Positions 16,635-24,317 of a stretch of DNA of 64,000 nt are shown here, one piece after another (positions within the stretch are counted from its first letter, which is position 1; each line of letters begins with the position of its first letter). Origin of the DNA: Pelotomaculum_C sp050950345 (GTDB lineage Bacteria > Bacillota > Desulfotomaculia > Desulfotomaculales > Pelotomaculaceae); assembly GCA_050950345.1 (NCBI GenBank), contig JBMNHK010000004.1:186001-250000 (forward strand), given 5' to 3'. The notes under the pieces were generated by a model. That model was not told the origin of the DNA, made no database searches, and was given only the letters and a program-made list of their open reading frames with translations. Both the position numbers and the translations under genes were made by a program.

Positions 16635-17081
16635 TTAGTCCGGCAACAAAGCGTCTTCCAGCAGGCGGTAAAGGTTTTTCTTGAAGTTGGCGTCGTCTAT
16701 GGAGGTCCTCTTGCGGGGACCTTTGGTTCTGCCGCCGCTTCTTCTATATCGTGCCTTAAGCTCTCTCTCCTCTAAGAGAAATTCAATGGTTTCCTGTCTG
16801 TAAATCCTGCCGGCAGGAGATATTACAGCAGCACCTTTACCTAATAAAATGGCAGCCAGGCCCCAGTCCTGGGTAACCACGATGTCTCCTTTGCCCGCCA
16901 GGTTGATTATTTGCAGATCAGCTTCCTGAGGGTCATTGCCTACAGTGATATGATGTTCCGATTCAATCCTGTGGTTAAAGCTTGCCACGGTCACTAAAGG
17001 TACAGAAAATTTTGCTGCCCCTTGCCGGCAGATCTCCATTACCTTTTTGGGAGCGGCATCTGCGTCTACGATGATCTTCAT
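16635..17081 (-). CDS. YaiI/YqxD family protein (DUF188)
   Basis: A 148-residue cytoplasmic protein of the conserved DUF188/UPF0178 family with a PIN-like fold. It starts MKIIVDADAAPKKV, and the motifs DADA (about residues 6-9), TQDWGLA (near 75) and KGPRKRT (near 121) are those of the family. Biochemical role not established. Transcribed alone on the minus strand. Confidence 0.85.
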   Translation of the reverse strand: MKIIVDADAAPKKVMEICRQGAAKFSVPLVTVASFNHRIESEHHITVGNDPQEADLQIINLAGKGDIVVTQDWGLAAILLGKGAAVISPAGRIYRQETIEFLLEERELKARYRRSGGRTKGPRKRTSIDDANFKKNLYRLLEDALLPD

Positions 17082-17342
17082 ACTTACAATTTATCGCAAC
17101 TACCAGGTAATAGCAATGTTTTCTTCAGTAAAGGGATATAGTGCAATATTATTAGTCTTGCAAAAAATTCTATTTAAGCGCACAATAGGGTTTGCCGGCG
17201 TAAGGGAAAAATGAGTAATATATTATGTGCGAAATTCATATTGTCTACAATGAACCGCCAGGTATGCGTATGCAGTCAAACAAAAAGGGGGTGAGAAGAA
17301 AAGCATCTTTTACCGGGTTATAGTACTGGCTTCAAGCTAGCC
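17082..17342. other. intergenic region, no gene recognised
   Basis: AT-rich sequence without a supported reading frame. A 32-codon frame from ATG 17225 lacks a ribosome site and is considered chance. Confidence 0.4.
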
Positions 17343-17370
17343 TTGACCAAACAGGTTATAATAGTATAAG
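17343..17370 (+). promoter_or_regulatory. promoter of the glycosyltransferase leader
   Basis: TTGACC at 17343-17348, a 16-base spacer, then TATAAG at 17365-17370. Transcription would start near 17377, giving a leader of about 180 bases. Confidence 0.5.
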
Positions 17371-17376
17371 AACGCC

Positions 17377-17493
17377 AAATGCTGGTTAGTATAGGGACGC
17401 TAGCTTAATTACAAAGCAATGGAGAGGTTCTTTCTTCGGCCTTTCGAAACAAAAAGAAGGACTTTTGCTCTCTTAGCAGAATGTTCCTTTTTT
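17377..17493 (+). promoter_or_regulatory. structured 5' leader of unknown class
   Basis: The leader carries several pairings (for example GCTGG near 17390 with CTAGC near 17400) and ends in a terminator hairpin ahead of the glycosyltransferase gene. I could not match it to a known riboswitch. It does not show the GEMM landmarks seen at 15811. Confidence 0.4.
17457..17493 (+). terminator. leader terminator or attenuator
   Basis: AAGGACTTTTGCT (17457-17469) pairs with AGCAGAATGTTCCTT (17475-17489) with a small internal mismatch, followed by a T run to 17493. It lies 68 bases before the gene start, which suggests attenuation. Confidence 0.7.
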
Positions 17494-17560
17494 AAAGGAT
17501 AAATTTATGTTGAATTGAATATGCGGTTATGTTAATTCAATGGTTGCAAAGGGGATAGAC

Positions 17561-18799
17561 ATGGAAGTACTATTTTACGGTTTTCAGATATGCCTGACCG
17601 TGTTTGGTCTTTACTGCTTTGTTATCTCATTGTTTGGTTTTTTTCGCAGGCCTGAGGACTACTCTGTGCCGGCAACTTCACGTTTTGCGGTAGTCAGTGC
17701 GGCTCATAACGAGGAGATGGTAATTGGGGAGCTAATCCGTAACCTGCAAGAATTAAACTATCCAAAAGAGCTTTATGATATCTATGTTGTGGCAGACAAT
17801 TGCAATGACCGGACAGCCGCTATCGCCAGGCAGCAGGGCGCCCAGGTTATTGAACGTTTTAACAAAAAAGAGATCGGCAAGGGTTATGCCCTTGAATATG
17901 CTTTTAACCATATATTTGCCGGAAAAAAAGAATATGATGCAGTTGTTGTTATTGATGCGGACAACCTGGTGGACGGTGATTTTTTACGTATTATGAATGC
18001 CCACCTGCTGAAAGGTGAAAAGATTGTGCAGGGTTATCTGGATACCAAAAACGCCGCCGATACCTGGATTACGAAATCCATCTGTATCAGCTATGCCCTG
18101 ACCAACCGCCTGTGGCAGCTGGCCAAGTATAACCTGGGGCTTACTTGCGCCCTGGGCGGTACAGGCATGTGTATTTCCGTGGAACTTTTGAAAAAATACG
18201 GTTGGGGTATGACCTCCCTTACCGAGGATTTGGAATTCCAAACCAAAGCCCTGCTGAATAATATCAAGGTGTGCTGGGCCCACGACGCCAGAATATACGA
18301 TGAGAAGCCACTGCGCCTGGGGCAGTCCTGGAACCAGCGGCGGCGCTGGATGCAGGGGCATACTAATGTTGCCGGACGCTATATGGGCAAACTGCTGCTG
18401 GAAGGCTTCCGCACTAAAAACTTCGCCATGCTTGACGGGGCCCTGTATCTCTTTCAGCCCTTCTTTTTGATGATTACCGGTATTAACTGGATCGTCAGTT
18501 TATTATTCCTGGGGCCGGCGCTGCTTATTCAAAATTCCATTTGGATGCTTGTTGCTTTACTGGCTATGTTCTTCTATTTCAGCCTGGGTTTAACTCTGGA
18601 GAGAGTTCAACCCAGGGTATATACCTGGCTCCTGTATTTCCCTATCTTCGCTATTACCTGGGTGCCTATTGCCTATGTGGGGTTTGCTATGCGCAAGAAC
18701 AAAGAATGGTCTCATACCCTGCATATACGCAATATCAAGCATGAAAATCTGCCCAACCTGTACTTGCCTGCCAAAGCGGAAAGCAGGCGCTCAAGTTAA
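17561..18799 (+). CDS. membrane glycosyltransferase family 2 (BcsA/NodC-like)
   Basis: A 412-residue processive-type glycosyltransferase. A transmembrane segment is at residues 5-25. The GT-A domain carries AHNEE near 50, DADN (about residue 132), TED near 218 and QRRRW near 256, the D,D,D,QxxRW pattern of cellulose/chitin/hyaluronan-type synthases. Three to four membrane segments follow (about 285-370). It would build or transfer an envelope polysaccharide; the sugar is not readable. ATG 17561 is preferred over 17540 because AAGGGG lies six bases before it. C-di-GMP control is plausible but no PilZ domain is seen. Confidence 0.85.
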   Translation: MEVLFYGFQICLTVFGLYCFVISLFGFFRRPEDYSVPATSRFAVVSAAHNEEMVIGELIRNLQELNYPKELYDIYVVADNCNDRTAAIARQQGAQVIERFNKKEIGKGYALEYAFNHIFAGKKEYDAVVVIDADNLVDGDFLRIMNAHLLKGEKIVQGYLDTKNAADTWITKSICISYALTNRLWQLAKYNLGLTCALGGTGMCISVELLKKYGWGMTSLTEDLEFQTKALLNNIKVCWAHDARIYDEKPLRLGQSWNQRRRWMQGHTNVAGRYMGKLLLEGFRTKNFAMLDGALYLFQPFFLMITGINWIVSLLFLGPALLIQNSIWMLVALLAMFFYFSLGLTLERVQPRVYTWLLYFPIFAITWVPIAYVGFAMRKNKEWSHTLHIRNIKHENLPNLYLPAKAESRRSS

Positions 18800-18819
18800 A
18801 ATCAGTTTTACCTGTGAAC

Positions 18820-18847
18820 AAAACCCCGTGCCGGGGTTTTGTTTTTT
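18820..18847 (+). terminator. intrinsic terminator after glycosyltransferase
   Basis: AAAACCCCG (18820-18828) pairs with CGGGGTTTT (18832-18840) and is followed by GTTTTTT. Confidence 0.9.
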
Positions 18848-18916
18848 AGTTAACCTGTTCGTTAAAGAATGGTATACTAACAGTACATATGTTTAATATT
18901 TTAGGAGGTTTGCCTT

Positions 18917-19246
18917 ATGAGCAAAGCCCAGACCTACTTTATTGTTGCTCTCTTGTTTGCCCTCAGCGTTGCTGTATTTGCTATCCAAAATACGGAGAGT
19001 ATTAGTATCAATTTTTTATTCTGGCAATATGAGGGTATCTCCAAAGTGTTGGTCATCCTTGCTTCGGCAGCAGTTGGTGCCATAGCGGTTTTGTTTTTAG
19101 GTTTTTGGTGGCAATTCAAAAAAGCTATGTATATCCGCCAGCTGGAAGGGGAAATAAGGACATTAAAAGCCAGGCTGCCCCAGGAACAGGCTGCGGCTGC
19201 TAAGGAAGAGCAAAATACCCCTGAGGAAACGGCCAAGACCAAATAA
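18917..19246 (+). CDS. LapA/DUF1049 domain membrane protein
   Basis: A 109-residue protein with two membrane segments (about residues 7-24 and 41-66) joined by the family signature FAIQNTESISINFLFW. A charged, probably coiled-coil tail (LEGEIRTLKARL) and a Glu/Lys-rich end follow. The LapA family, originally named for a lipopolysaccharide assembly protein, has no defined role in Firmicutes. AGGAGG precedes the ATG. Single gene between a terminator and a T-box promoter. Confidence 0.8.
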   Translation: MSKAQTYFIVALLFALSVAVFAIQNTESISINFLFWQYEGISKVLVILASAAVGAIAVLFLGFWWQFKKAMYIRQLEGEIRTLKARLPQEQAAAAKEEQNTPEETAKTK

Positions 19247-19305
19247 TCGTTTGTTGCTCCGGCGGGCATGGTTAAAAATGTCTGAAAGCCGGTGTCATTT
19301 TACTC

Positions 19306-19334
19306 TTGACTAAACTTTGGAGTTCCTCTATTAT
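19306..19334 (+). promoter_or_regulatory. promoter of the paaK T-box leader
   Basis: TTGACT (19306-19311), 17 bases, TATTAT (19329-19334). Confidence 0.75.
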
Positions 19335-19359
19335 TAAATAATAGATTATATAGCTAAAA

Positions 19360-19632
19360 ACGATGAAGGGGAAAAGTAGACGGGACACAGCAATGCAGGG
19401 AGGAAGCGTCGTGACTGAAAGCGTTTCCATTGTATGAGTCGTTGAAGTTCTCCCCCGAGTTGCCGGGTTGAAACCGCATGGCAAGTAGGCCCGGACGGAA
19501 ACTTCTACCGTTAAAAAGAAGGGGGTATAAGGAATATTTCCCGTACCCTGCTGAAGTGGGCTTATTTTGGTAAGCCAACTAGGGTGGTAACGCGAATAAC
19601 TTTTCGTCCCTATGGGCGGAAGGTTTTTTTTA
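19360..19632 (+). promoter_or_regulatory. T-box riboswitch, probably phenylalanine-specific
   Basis: A full T-box leader: Stem I opening CGATGAAGGGGAAAAGTA at 19361, the T-box AGGGTGGTAACGCG (19581-19594) and an overlapping terminator. By aligning the 3' side of Stem I with the two other T-boxes in this window (the codon lies ten bases before the end of GAGT/GAGC), the specifier is TTC (19448-19450), a Phe codon. The base after it is T rather than the usual purine, so a covariance model should confirm. The antiterminator bulge TGGT fits a tRNA with A73. Confidence 0.85.
19599..19632 (+). terminator. T-box terminator of paaK leader
   Basis: AACTTTTCGTCC pairs with GGGCGGAAGGTT (19615-19626 region), followed by T8. 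Confidence 0.85.
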
Positions 19633-19715
19633 TTGTTTCAGCAGGCGCAAACGGGGTGCAGGCAATTATTGAGAAAGTAGAGGAGAAGTTGGAATCTGTC
19701 AGAGGAGGGCAAAAA

Positions 19716-21029
19716 ATGTACTGGAATAAGGAAATCGAAACCATGCCTAGGGAGGCTCTGCGGGAGTTGCAGTTGGAGCGGCTCCAGGCTACGGTCAAAA
19801 GAGTCTATGAGGCAGTGCCGTTCTATCAAAAAGCCTTCAAGGAAAAAGGACTTGAGCCGGGTGATATCAAATCCCTGGATGATCTGAAGCATTTGCCGTT
19901 TACTAATAAACAGGATTTGCGGGACAATTATCCCTTTGGTCTTTTTTCAGCGCCAATGAGCGATATAGTTCGTTTTCACGGGTCTTCAGGAACCACCGGC
20001 AAACCTATTGTGGTGGGCTATACCAGGAGGGATATTGAAAACTGGTCGGAACTGTTGGCTCGCGCACTGACCATGGCCGGCGGGACTAAGGATGATGTGG
20101 TGCACAACTGCTATGGTTACGGTCTTTTCACCGGTGGTTTGGGGATGCACTACGGTATTGAGCGTATCGGGGCTTCTGCCGTGCCAATATCTACCGGTAA
20201 CACGGCCCGCCAGCTAATGCTGCTGCAGGATTTTGGCGTCACGATTATTGCCGGGACCCCGTCCTATGCCCTGTACCTGGCTGACGAGGCGCAGGCTGCA
20301 GGTATCGACCTGAAAAAACTGCCCCTCAAGGCGGGTGTGTTTGGCGCGGAACCCTGGACAGAAAACATGCGTACACAAATTGAAGAGAGATTTGGTATTA
20401 AAGCATATGACATTTATGGTCTCAGTGAAGTAATGGGGCCGGGTGTGTCGATGGATTGCGAAGCCAGATGCGGCGGACACGTCCATGAAGATTTCTTTAT
20501 CCCTGAAATTATTGATTCTAAAACCGGGGAACAACTGCCCTACGGTCAACAGGGCGAATTGGTCTTCACGACGATCAATAAAGAGGGTATTCCTTTACTC
20601 CGTTATCGTACCCATGATATCTCCGCTCTCCTGCCTGAAAAATGTGCTTGTGGCAGGACCCATGTGCGGATGCAGAGAGTTACCGGCCGTAACGATGATA
20701 TGCTGATTATCCGTGGTGTAAACGTCTTCCCCTCCCAGGTGGAAAGTGTGCTGCTGGAATTTGGCGAGACGGAACCCCACTATCTTCTGGTGGTAGATCG
20801 CAAGGGCGAATTGGATTCTCTGGAAGTTTGGGTCGAGTTATCTGAGAAAATGTTTTCTGACCAGGTCAGAAAACTGGAAGACCTGGAAGCAAGGATCCGC
20901 AGTAAGATCCTGAGCGTCCTTAATATCAACGTTAGGATCAAATTTGTGGAGCCGAGGACGATCCCCAGGAGTGAAGGCAAGGCTAAACGTGTCATCGATC
21001 GGCGTGATTTAGAAAGCTTGCAAAAATAA
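19716..21029 (+). CDS. paaK: phenylacetate-CoA ligase
   Basis: A 437-residue acyl-adenylate-forming enzyme of the PaaK type. The AMP-binding motif is FHGSSGTTGKP near residue 88, followed by YGYGLFTGGLGMHYG, a PaaK hallmark, YGLSEVMGPG near 235, and the C-terminal hinge GRNDDMLIIRGVNVFPSQVE near 325. It makes arylacetyl-CoA from the acid, ATP and CoA. ATG 19716 is chosen from GAGGAGGGC just upstream; the open frame otherwise runs into the T-box. Control by a probable Phe T-box links it to phenylalanine supply. Confidence 0.9.
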   Translation: MYWNKEIETMPREALRELQLERLQATVKRVYEAVPFYQKAFKEKGLEPGDIKSLDDLKHLPFTNKQDLRDNYPFGLFSAPMSDIVRFHGSSGTTGKPIVVGYTRRDIENWSELLARALTMAGGTKDDVVHNCYGYGLFTGGLGMHYGIERIGASAVPISTGNTARQLMLLQDFGVTIIAGTPSYALYLADEAQAAGIDLKKLPLKAGVFGAEPWTENMRTQIEERFGIKAYDIYGLSEVMGPGVSMDCEARCGGHVHEDFFIPEIIDSKTGEQLPYGQQGELVFTTINKEGIPLLRYRTHDISALLPEKCACGRTHVRMQRVTGRNDDMLIIRGVNVFPSQVESVLLEFGETEPHYLLVVDRKGELDSLEVWVELSEKMFSDQVRKLEDLEARIRSKILSVLNINVRIKFVEPRTIPRSEGKAKRVIDRRDLESLQK

Positions 21030-21055
21030 GCAGTTTATCTGTTGCTGCAAACAAC

Positions 21056-21108
21056 GGGAGTGTTGCAATATTGCTTTTTCAAGTAGTGAGCGACGCTCCC
21101 TTTTTTTT
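21056..21108 (+). terminator. intrinsic terminator after paaK
   Basis: GGGAGTGTTGC (21056-21066) pairs with GCGACGCTCCC (21090-21100) with two G-T pairs, followed by T8. Confidence 0.85.
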
Positions 21109-21204
21109 ATAATATTAAAATCAGCTGTTAAATCCGGTAATAATTTAGTTTTTTGTTGTACTGCAAGTGCGGGTTCTGCGGAACTCGCATCTGTATTTTT
21201 CTAC

Positions 21205-21250
21205 AAAAAAGGCTGCTGCCCTCGAACTTTAGTCCGTTGTGCAACAGCCC
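21205..21250 (-). terminator. intrinsic terminator of the CotF-like gene
   Basis: Read on the minus strand, GGCTGTTGC pairs with GCAGCAGCC with one mismatch and is followed by TTTTTT (complement of A6 at 21205-21210). Confidence 0.75.
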
Positions 21251-21275
21251 CTTTGTTTTTGGCGCCTGGTGTTTG

Positions 21276-21872
21276 CTAGATGAGACCCTGAGCCCCGGTA
21301 TAGTTGATGTTAGCCTGATGCGGCATCATGCCCTGGGTGCCGGAGTGTTGGTAGATATTCATGAAGTTGTCCTGGGTCTGCTGTTGCATGGTGGGTACTT
21401 GATACATACCGCGCTGGTTCATAAAGGTGAACAATTCGTAGGCCTGTTCCGCGCAGGAGTTGGCGCCCTGCATTATAATCCGCCGCAGTTGCGGGTCGGC
21501 GCACTCAAGGGCGGCATTCATTTTGCAGACAGCGCCGCACTTGTGCATGCCCATCATGATGGAGGCGCAATCCCGGTCACTAAGCTGAGCCTGAGTTGCA
21601 GGAGCAACCTGACCGGGCTGACGCAAACCGTAATTAATCGAGGCGGATCTCTGGGCCTGGTAGACTTCAGGGTTAATCCCGCGTTTTTGAGTTACATAGG
21701 ACAAAAGATCATTGTATTCCTTTTCCATGAAGTTTAACTGGCGATCCATGATCTGGCTCAGCTGCTGGTCCTTAATCTGACCCTTAATTAAGTGAAAAGT
21801 ATTCATTGTATTGATGGCGGTGGTCAGAATCTCATGTGCCTGCATAGTTTCGTGAGCACCAAGTTTGTGCAT
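21276..21872 (-). CDS. CotF-like spore coat protein, two-domain
   Basis: A 198-residue coat-F family protein. It has two ferritin-like helical segments: residues 5-62 (HETMQAHEILTTAINTMNTF) and 95-150 (LSDRDCASIMMGMHKCGAV), the second carrying several Cys. A Gln/Met-rich tail follows. Such proteins assemble on the spore coat. The ATG has AGGAGG upstream. Monocistronic, with its own terminator. Confidence 0.8.
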   Translation of the reverse strand: MHKLGAHETMQAHEILTTAINTMNTFHLIKGQIKDQQLSQIMDRQLNFMEKEYNDLLSYVTQKRGINPEVYQAQRSASINYGLRQPGQVAPATQAQLSDRDCASIMMGMHKCGAVCKMNAALECADPQLRRIIMQGANSCAEQAYELFTFMNQRGMYQVPTMQQQTQDNFMNIYQHSGTQGMMPHQANINYTGAQGLI

Positions 21873-22114
21873 AACAAAAACCTCCTTATATGTTGATGTT
21901 CTAATTATTCCCCATCTAACGGAGGTTATGTGTTCATGATTAATTTGTTATTTTGCGTTTTTTAAGCCATATATGCCCATAAGAGCGCTTGGGGTAAAGG
22001 ATTATGCTGTTTTACGTCGAACTGGTTTTAGCAAGAGACGAAATGCTTCGGGGGATAATCTGTCAGTTTTCGGTCAATCCTAGTCTTATCAAGATCAGGT
22101 GGTGGGTAGAGATT

Positions 22115-23116
22115 ATGAGAGTTGCAAAAAATACGAGAAGATTCATCAGTATATGCATCGTTATCTTCTTTGCACTGGCCGGCGCGGCAGGCTGTGCAGT
22201 AACAGAAAAAACGAATCCTGCCGGTTTGAACGATATCACCGGTGATAAAGCCTTCGTGGAACAGCAGGAGAGCGAAAACGGGACAGTCCCGGCTGTTGTT
22301 GACGGTGATAACGACGAGGCCGGTGCGGGTGACAATCAAGCTGAAGGGGAGGTTCCCGCAACACCCACTGAGCCGAAGCCTGAGCCTGCTCCTGCCGGCA
22401 GCACTATCGATCCCAGCGGCCTTTCCAACGCCAAGAAGGGCTGGGGTTTGAAGCGCAACGATCAGCACCAACAGCCGGAAATGCCGGCCTCCATCAGCGC
22501 AGAGCTCAGCAAGTACGGCGCTTACTGGATTGGCAACCCCGACGAAAAAGCAGTATACCTGACCTTTGATGAGGGTTATGAGAACGGCTATACCGGCCGC
22601 ATCCTGGATATTCTTAAAGCCAATGACGTTAAAGCAGCTTTCTTTGTTACCGGCCATTATCTGGAGTCACAACCGGCTTTGGTGAAGCGTATGGTTGAAG
22701 AAGGGCATATAGTCGGCAACCATACAGACAGCCACCCCAGCTTGCCCGATATATCGGATGAGAAAATCAAACAGGAACTTCTGGCGGTGGAGCAGGCTTA
22801 TGAAGAGATTACCGGCCAGAAGGGCATGCGCTACCTGCGTCCCCCCATGGGCGAATACAGCCAGCGAACGCTGGCGCTGACCAACAGCCTGGGTTACCAT
22901 AATATTTTATGGAGTCTGGCCTATGTGGACTGGGTGCCCATGCCGGGGGGGCCGGATGAGGCTTATAGCTCGGTTATGAATAATATACACAACGGCGCTC
23001 TGATTCTCATGCATGCGGTCTCCCAGGATAACACGGAAGCATTGGATAGAATTCTCAAGGATATAAAGGGCCAGGGCTATGTTTTCAAGACCCTGGACGA
23101 CCTAACCGGCAATTAG
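22115..23116 (+). CDS. pdaA: PdaA-like polysaccharide deacetylase lipoprotein
   Basis: A 333-residue protein with a lipobox LAGAAGC near residue 23 and an acidic/Pro-rich linker (about 30-100). The NodB-type deacetylase domain has TFDEGYENGYT near 149, HTDSHP near 204, RPPMGEYS near 242 and LMHAVS near 301. The TFDEGYENGYT sequence is the mark of PdaA, which removes acetyl groups so that muramic delta-lactam can form in spore cortex. ATG 22115 gives the proper signal peptide. The open frame starts 37 codons earlier without a good site. Membrane-anchored, acting outside or in the forespore intermembrane space. Confidence 0.85.
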   Translation: MRVAKNTRRFISICIVIFFALAGAAGCAVTEKTNPAGLNDITGDKAFVEQQESENGTVPAVVDGDNDEAGAGDNQAEGEVPATPTEPKPEPAPAGSTIDPSGLSNAKKGWGLKRNDQHQQPEMPASISAELSKYGAYWIGNPDEKAVYLTFDEGYENGYTGRILDILKANDVKAAFFVTGHYLESQPALVKRMVEEGHIVGNHTDSHPSLPDISDEKIKQELLAVEQAYEEITGQKGMRYLRPPMGEYSQRTLALTNSLGYHNILWSLAYVDWVPMPGGPDEAYSSVMNNIHNGALILMHAVSQDNTEALDRILKDIKGQGYVFKTLDDLTGN

Positions 23117-23194
23117 CGGTGGTTCAAAAACCGGACGAGGGCGGCGTAATGCTGTCCTTTTCTAATTTTTTTCCTTTTGATAGGGAATTAGTGG

Positions 23195-23223
23195 TTGTAA
23201 TATTATACAGTCATTTGTATAAT
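23195..23223 (+). promoter_or_regulatory. promoter of the arg operon
   Basis: TTGTAA (23195-23200), 17 bases, TATAAT (23218-23223), 38 bases ahead of argC. Confidence 0.7.
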
Positions 23224-23231
23224 TATTAATA
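23214..23231 (+). promoter_or_regulatory. candidate ARG box (ArgR/AhrC operator)
   Basis: TTTGTATAATTATTAATA resembles the 18-base ARG box (partial palindrome with an AT-rich centre) and overlaps the -10 element, where an arginine repressor would block transcription. The region is AT-rich, so the match may be by chance. Confidence 0.35.
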
Positions 23232-23260
23232 TTGATTTTAGATGGAACAGGGGTGAGCTT

Positions 23261-24304
23261 TTGACAATCAAAGCGAGCATTATTGGCGCTACCGGTTATG
23301 CCGGCGCGGAATTGGTCAGGATCTTGTCGGGGCATCCTGAAACTGAACTGGTGGCTTTAACTACTCAGAGTTACGAGGATAAACCTTTTTGGGAGATTTA
23401 TCCTCATTTGTATAAGTATAATCAGCTGAATGCTGAAAAAATGGATTTGGATAGGATTATCGAGCAATCTGATGTGATCTTCATCGCCTTGCCCCATGGT
23501 CATGCCATGCCGATGGCGCTGGAGGCGGCCAGCCGCGGCAAAGCGGTGATTGACCTGGGGGCTGATTTCCGTTTCAATGACCACCGGATCTATGAAGACT
23601 GGTACAAAGTGGTCCACGCGGCTAAAGAGTTGCTTAAGAGCGCTGTTTATGGCCTGCCGGAACTGAATAGAGCGGCAGTGCGCCAGGCCTCCCTGATTGC
23701 CAATCCGGGTTGCTACCCCACCAGCGCTATCCTGGCTTTGGCGCCGCTGTTGGAGCATAGACTGATCAACCCCCGCAGCATTATCATTGATTCTAAATCC
23801 GGTGTCTCCGGCGCGGGGCGCGGGCTGTCATTGAATACTCATTTTTGTGAAATCGGGCAAAATTTCAAGGCCTATGGTGTAGCCAGCCACAGGCATACAC
23901 CTGAAATCGAGCAGGAGCTCGGCAAGCTGGCGGGGGAAGCTGTTACCGTGTCCTTTACACCGCACCTGGTGCCGGTTACCAGGGGTATTTTAAGCACCAT
24001 TTATGCCGAACTGGGTAACCTTATGCAACCGGAAGAGCTGCAGAAGCTTTATGAGGATTATTATAAGGAAGAGTTTTTTGTCCGGGTTCTGCCCCAGGGC
24101 ATGTTGCCGCAAATAAAATGGGTAGCCGGTACCAACCATTGCGACCTGGGATTGACAGTGGACCCGCGCACAGGCCGGGTGATCGTGATCTCCGCTATAG
24201 ACAACCTGATTAAAGGTGCTAGCGGTCAGGCCGTACAAAATATGAATATCATCTTCGATCTGCCGGAATCAACAGGCCTGGCTGGTCCGGGGATGTACCC
24301 TTAA
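23261..24304 (+). CDS. argC: N-acetyl-gamma-glutamyl-phosphate reductase
   Basis: A 347-residue NADPH-dependent enzyme, third step of arginine synthesis. The N-terminal Rossmann motif is GATGYAGAELVR (residues 9-20). The catalytic Cys is in ANPGCYPT near residue 150, and the substrate site includes GVSGAGRG near 186. It starts at TTG behind GGGGTGAG. First gene of argCJBDFG, with argJ following after 13 bases. Confidence 0.95.
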   Translation: MTIKASIIGATGYAGAELVRILSGHPETELVALTTQSYEDKPFWEIYPHLYKYNQLNAEKMDLDRIIEQSDVIFIALPHGHAMPMALEAASRGKAVIDLGADFRFNDHRIYEDWYKVVHAAKELLKSAVYGLPELNRAAVRQASLIANPGCYPTSAILALAPLLEHRLINPRSIIIDSKSGVSGAGRGLSLNTHFCEIGQNFKAYGVASHRHTPEIEQELGKLAGEAVTVSFTPHLVPVTRGILSTIYAELGNLMQPEELQKLYEDYYKEEFFVRVLPQGMLPQIKWVAGTNHCDLGLTVDPRTGRVIVISAIDNLIKGASGQAVQNMNIIFDLPESTGLAGPGMYP

Positions 24305-24317
24305 AGGAGGATTTTTA

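Noticed and set aside
17225..17323. A 32-codon frame in the gap before the glycosyltransferase
   Set aside because: No ribosome site and no recognisable protein character.
19584..19715. Extended frame upstream of phenylacetate-CoA ligase
   Set aside because: It runs through the T-box antiterminator/terminator; the start is set by the AGGAGG before ATG 19716.
21276..21737. Plus-strand frame of 194 codons opposite the CotF-like gene
   Set aside because: The minus-strand frame has a coat-F match, a ribosome site and a terminator; the plus frame is its shadow.
22004..22114. Longer N-terminus for the PdaA-like deacetylase
   Set aside because: It would bury the lipoprotein signal peptide and lacks a ribosome site; ATG 22115 gives a normal signal.
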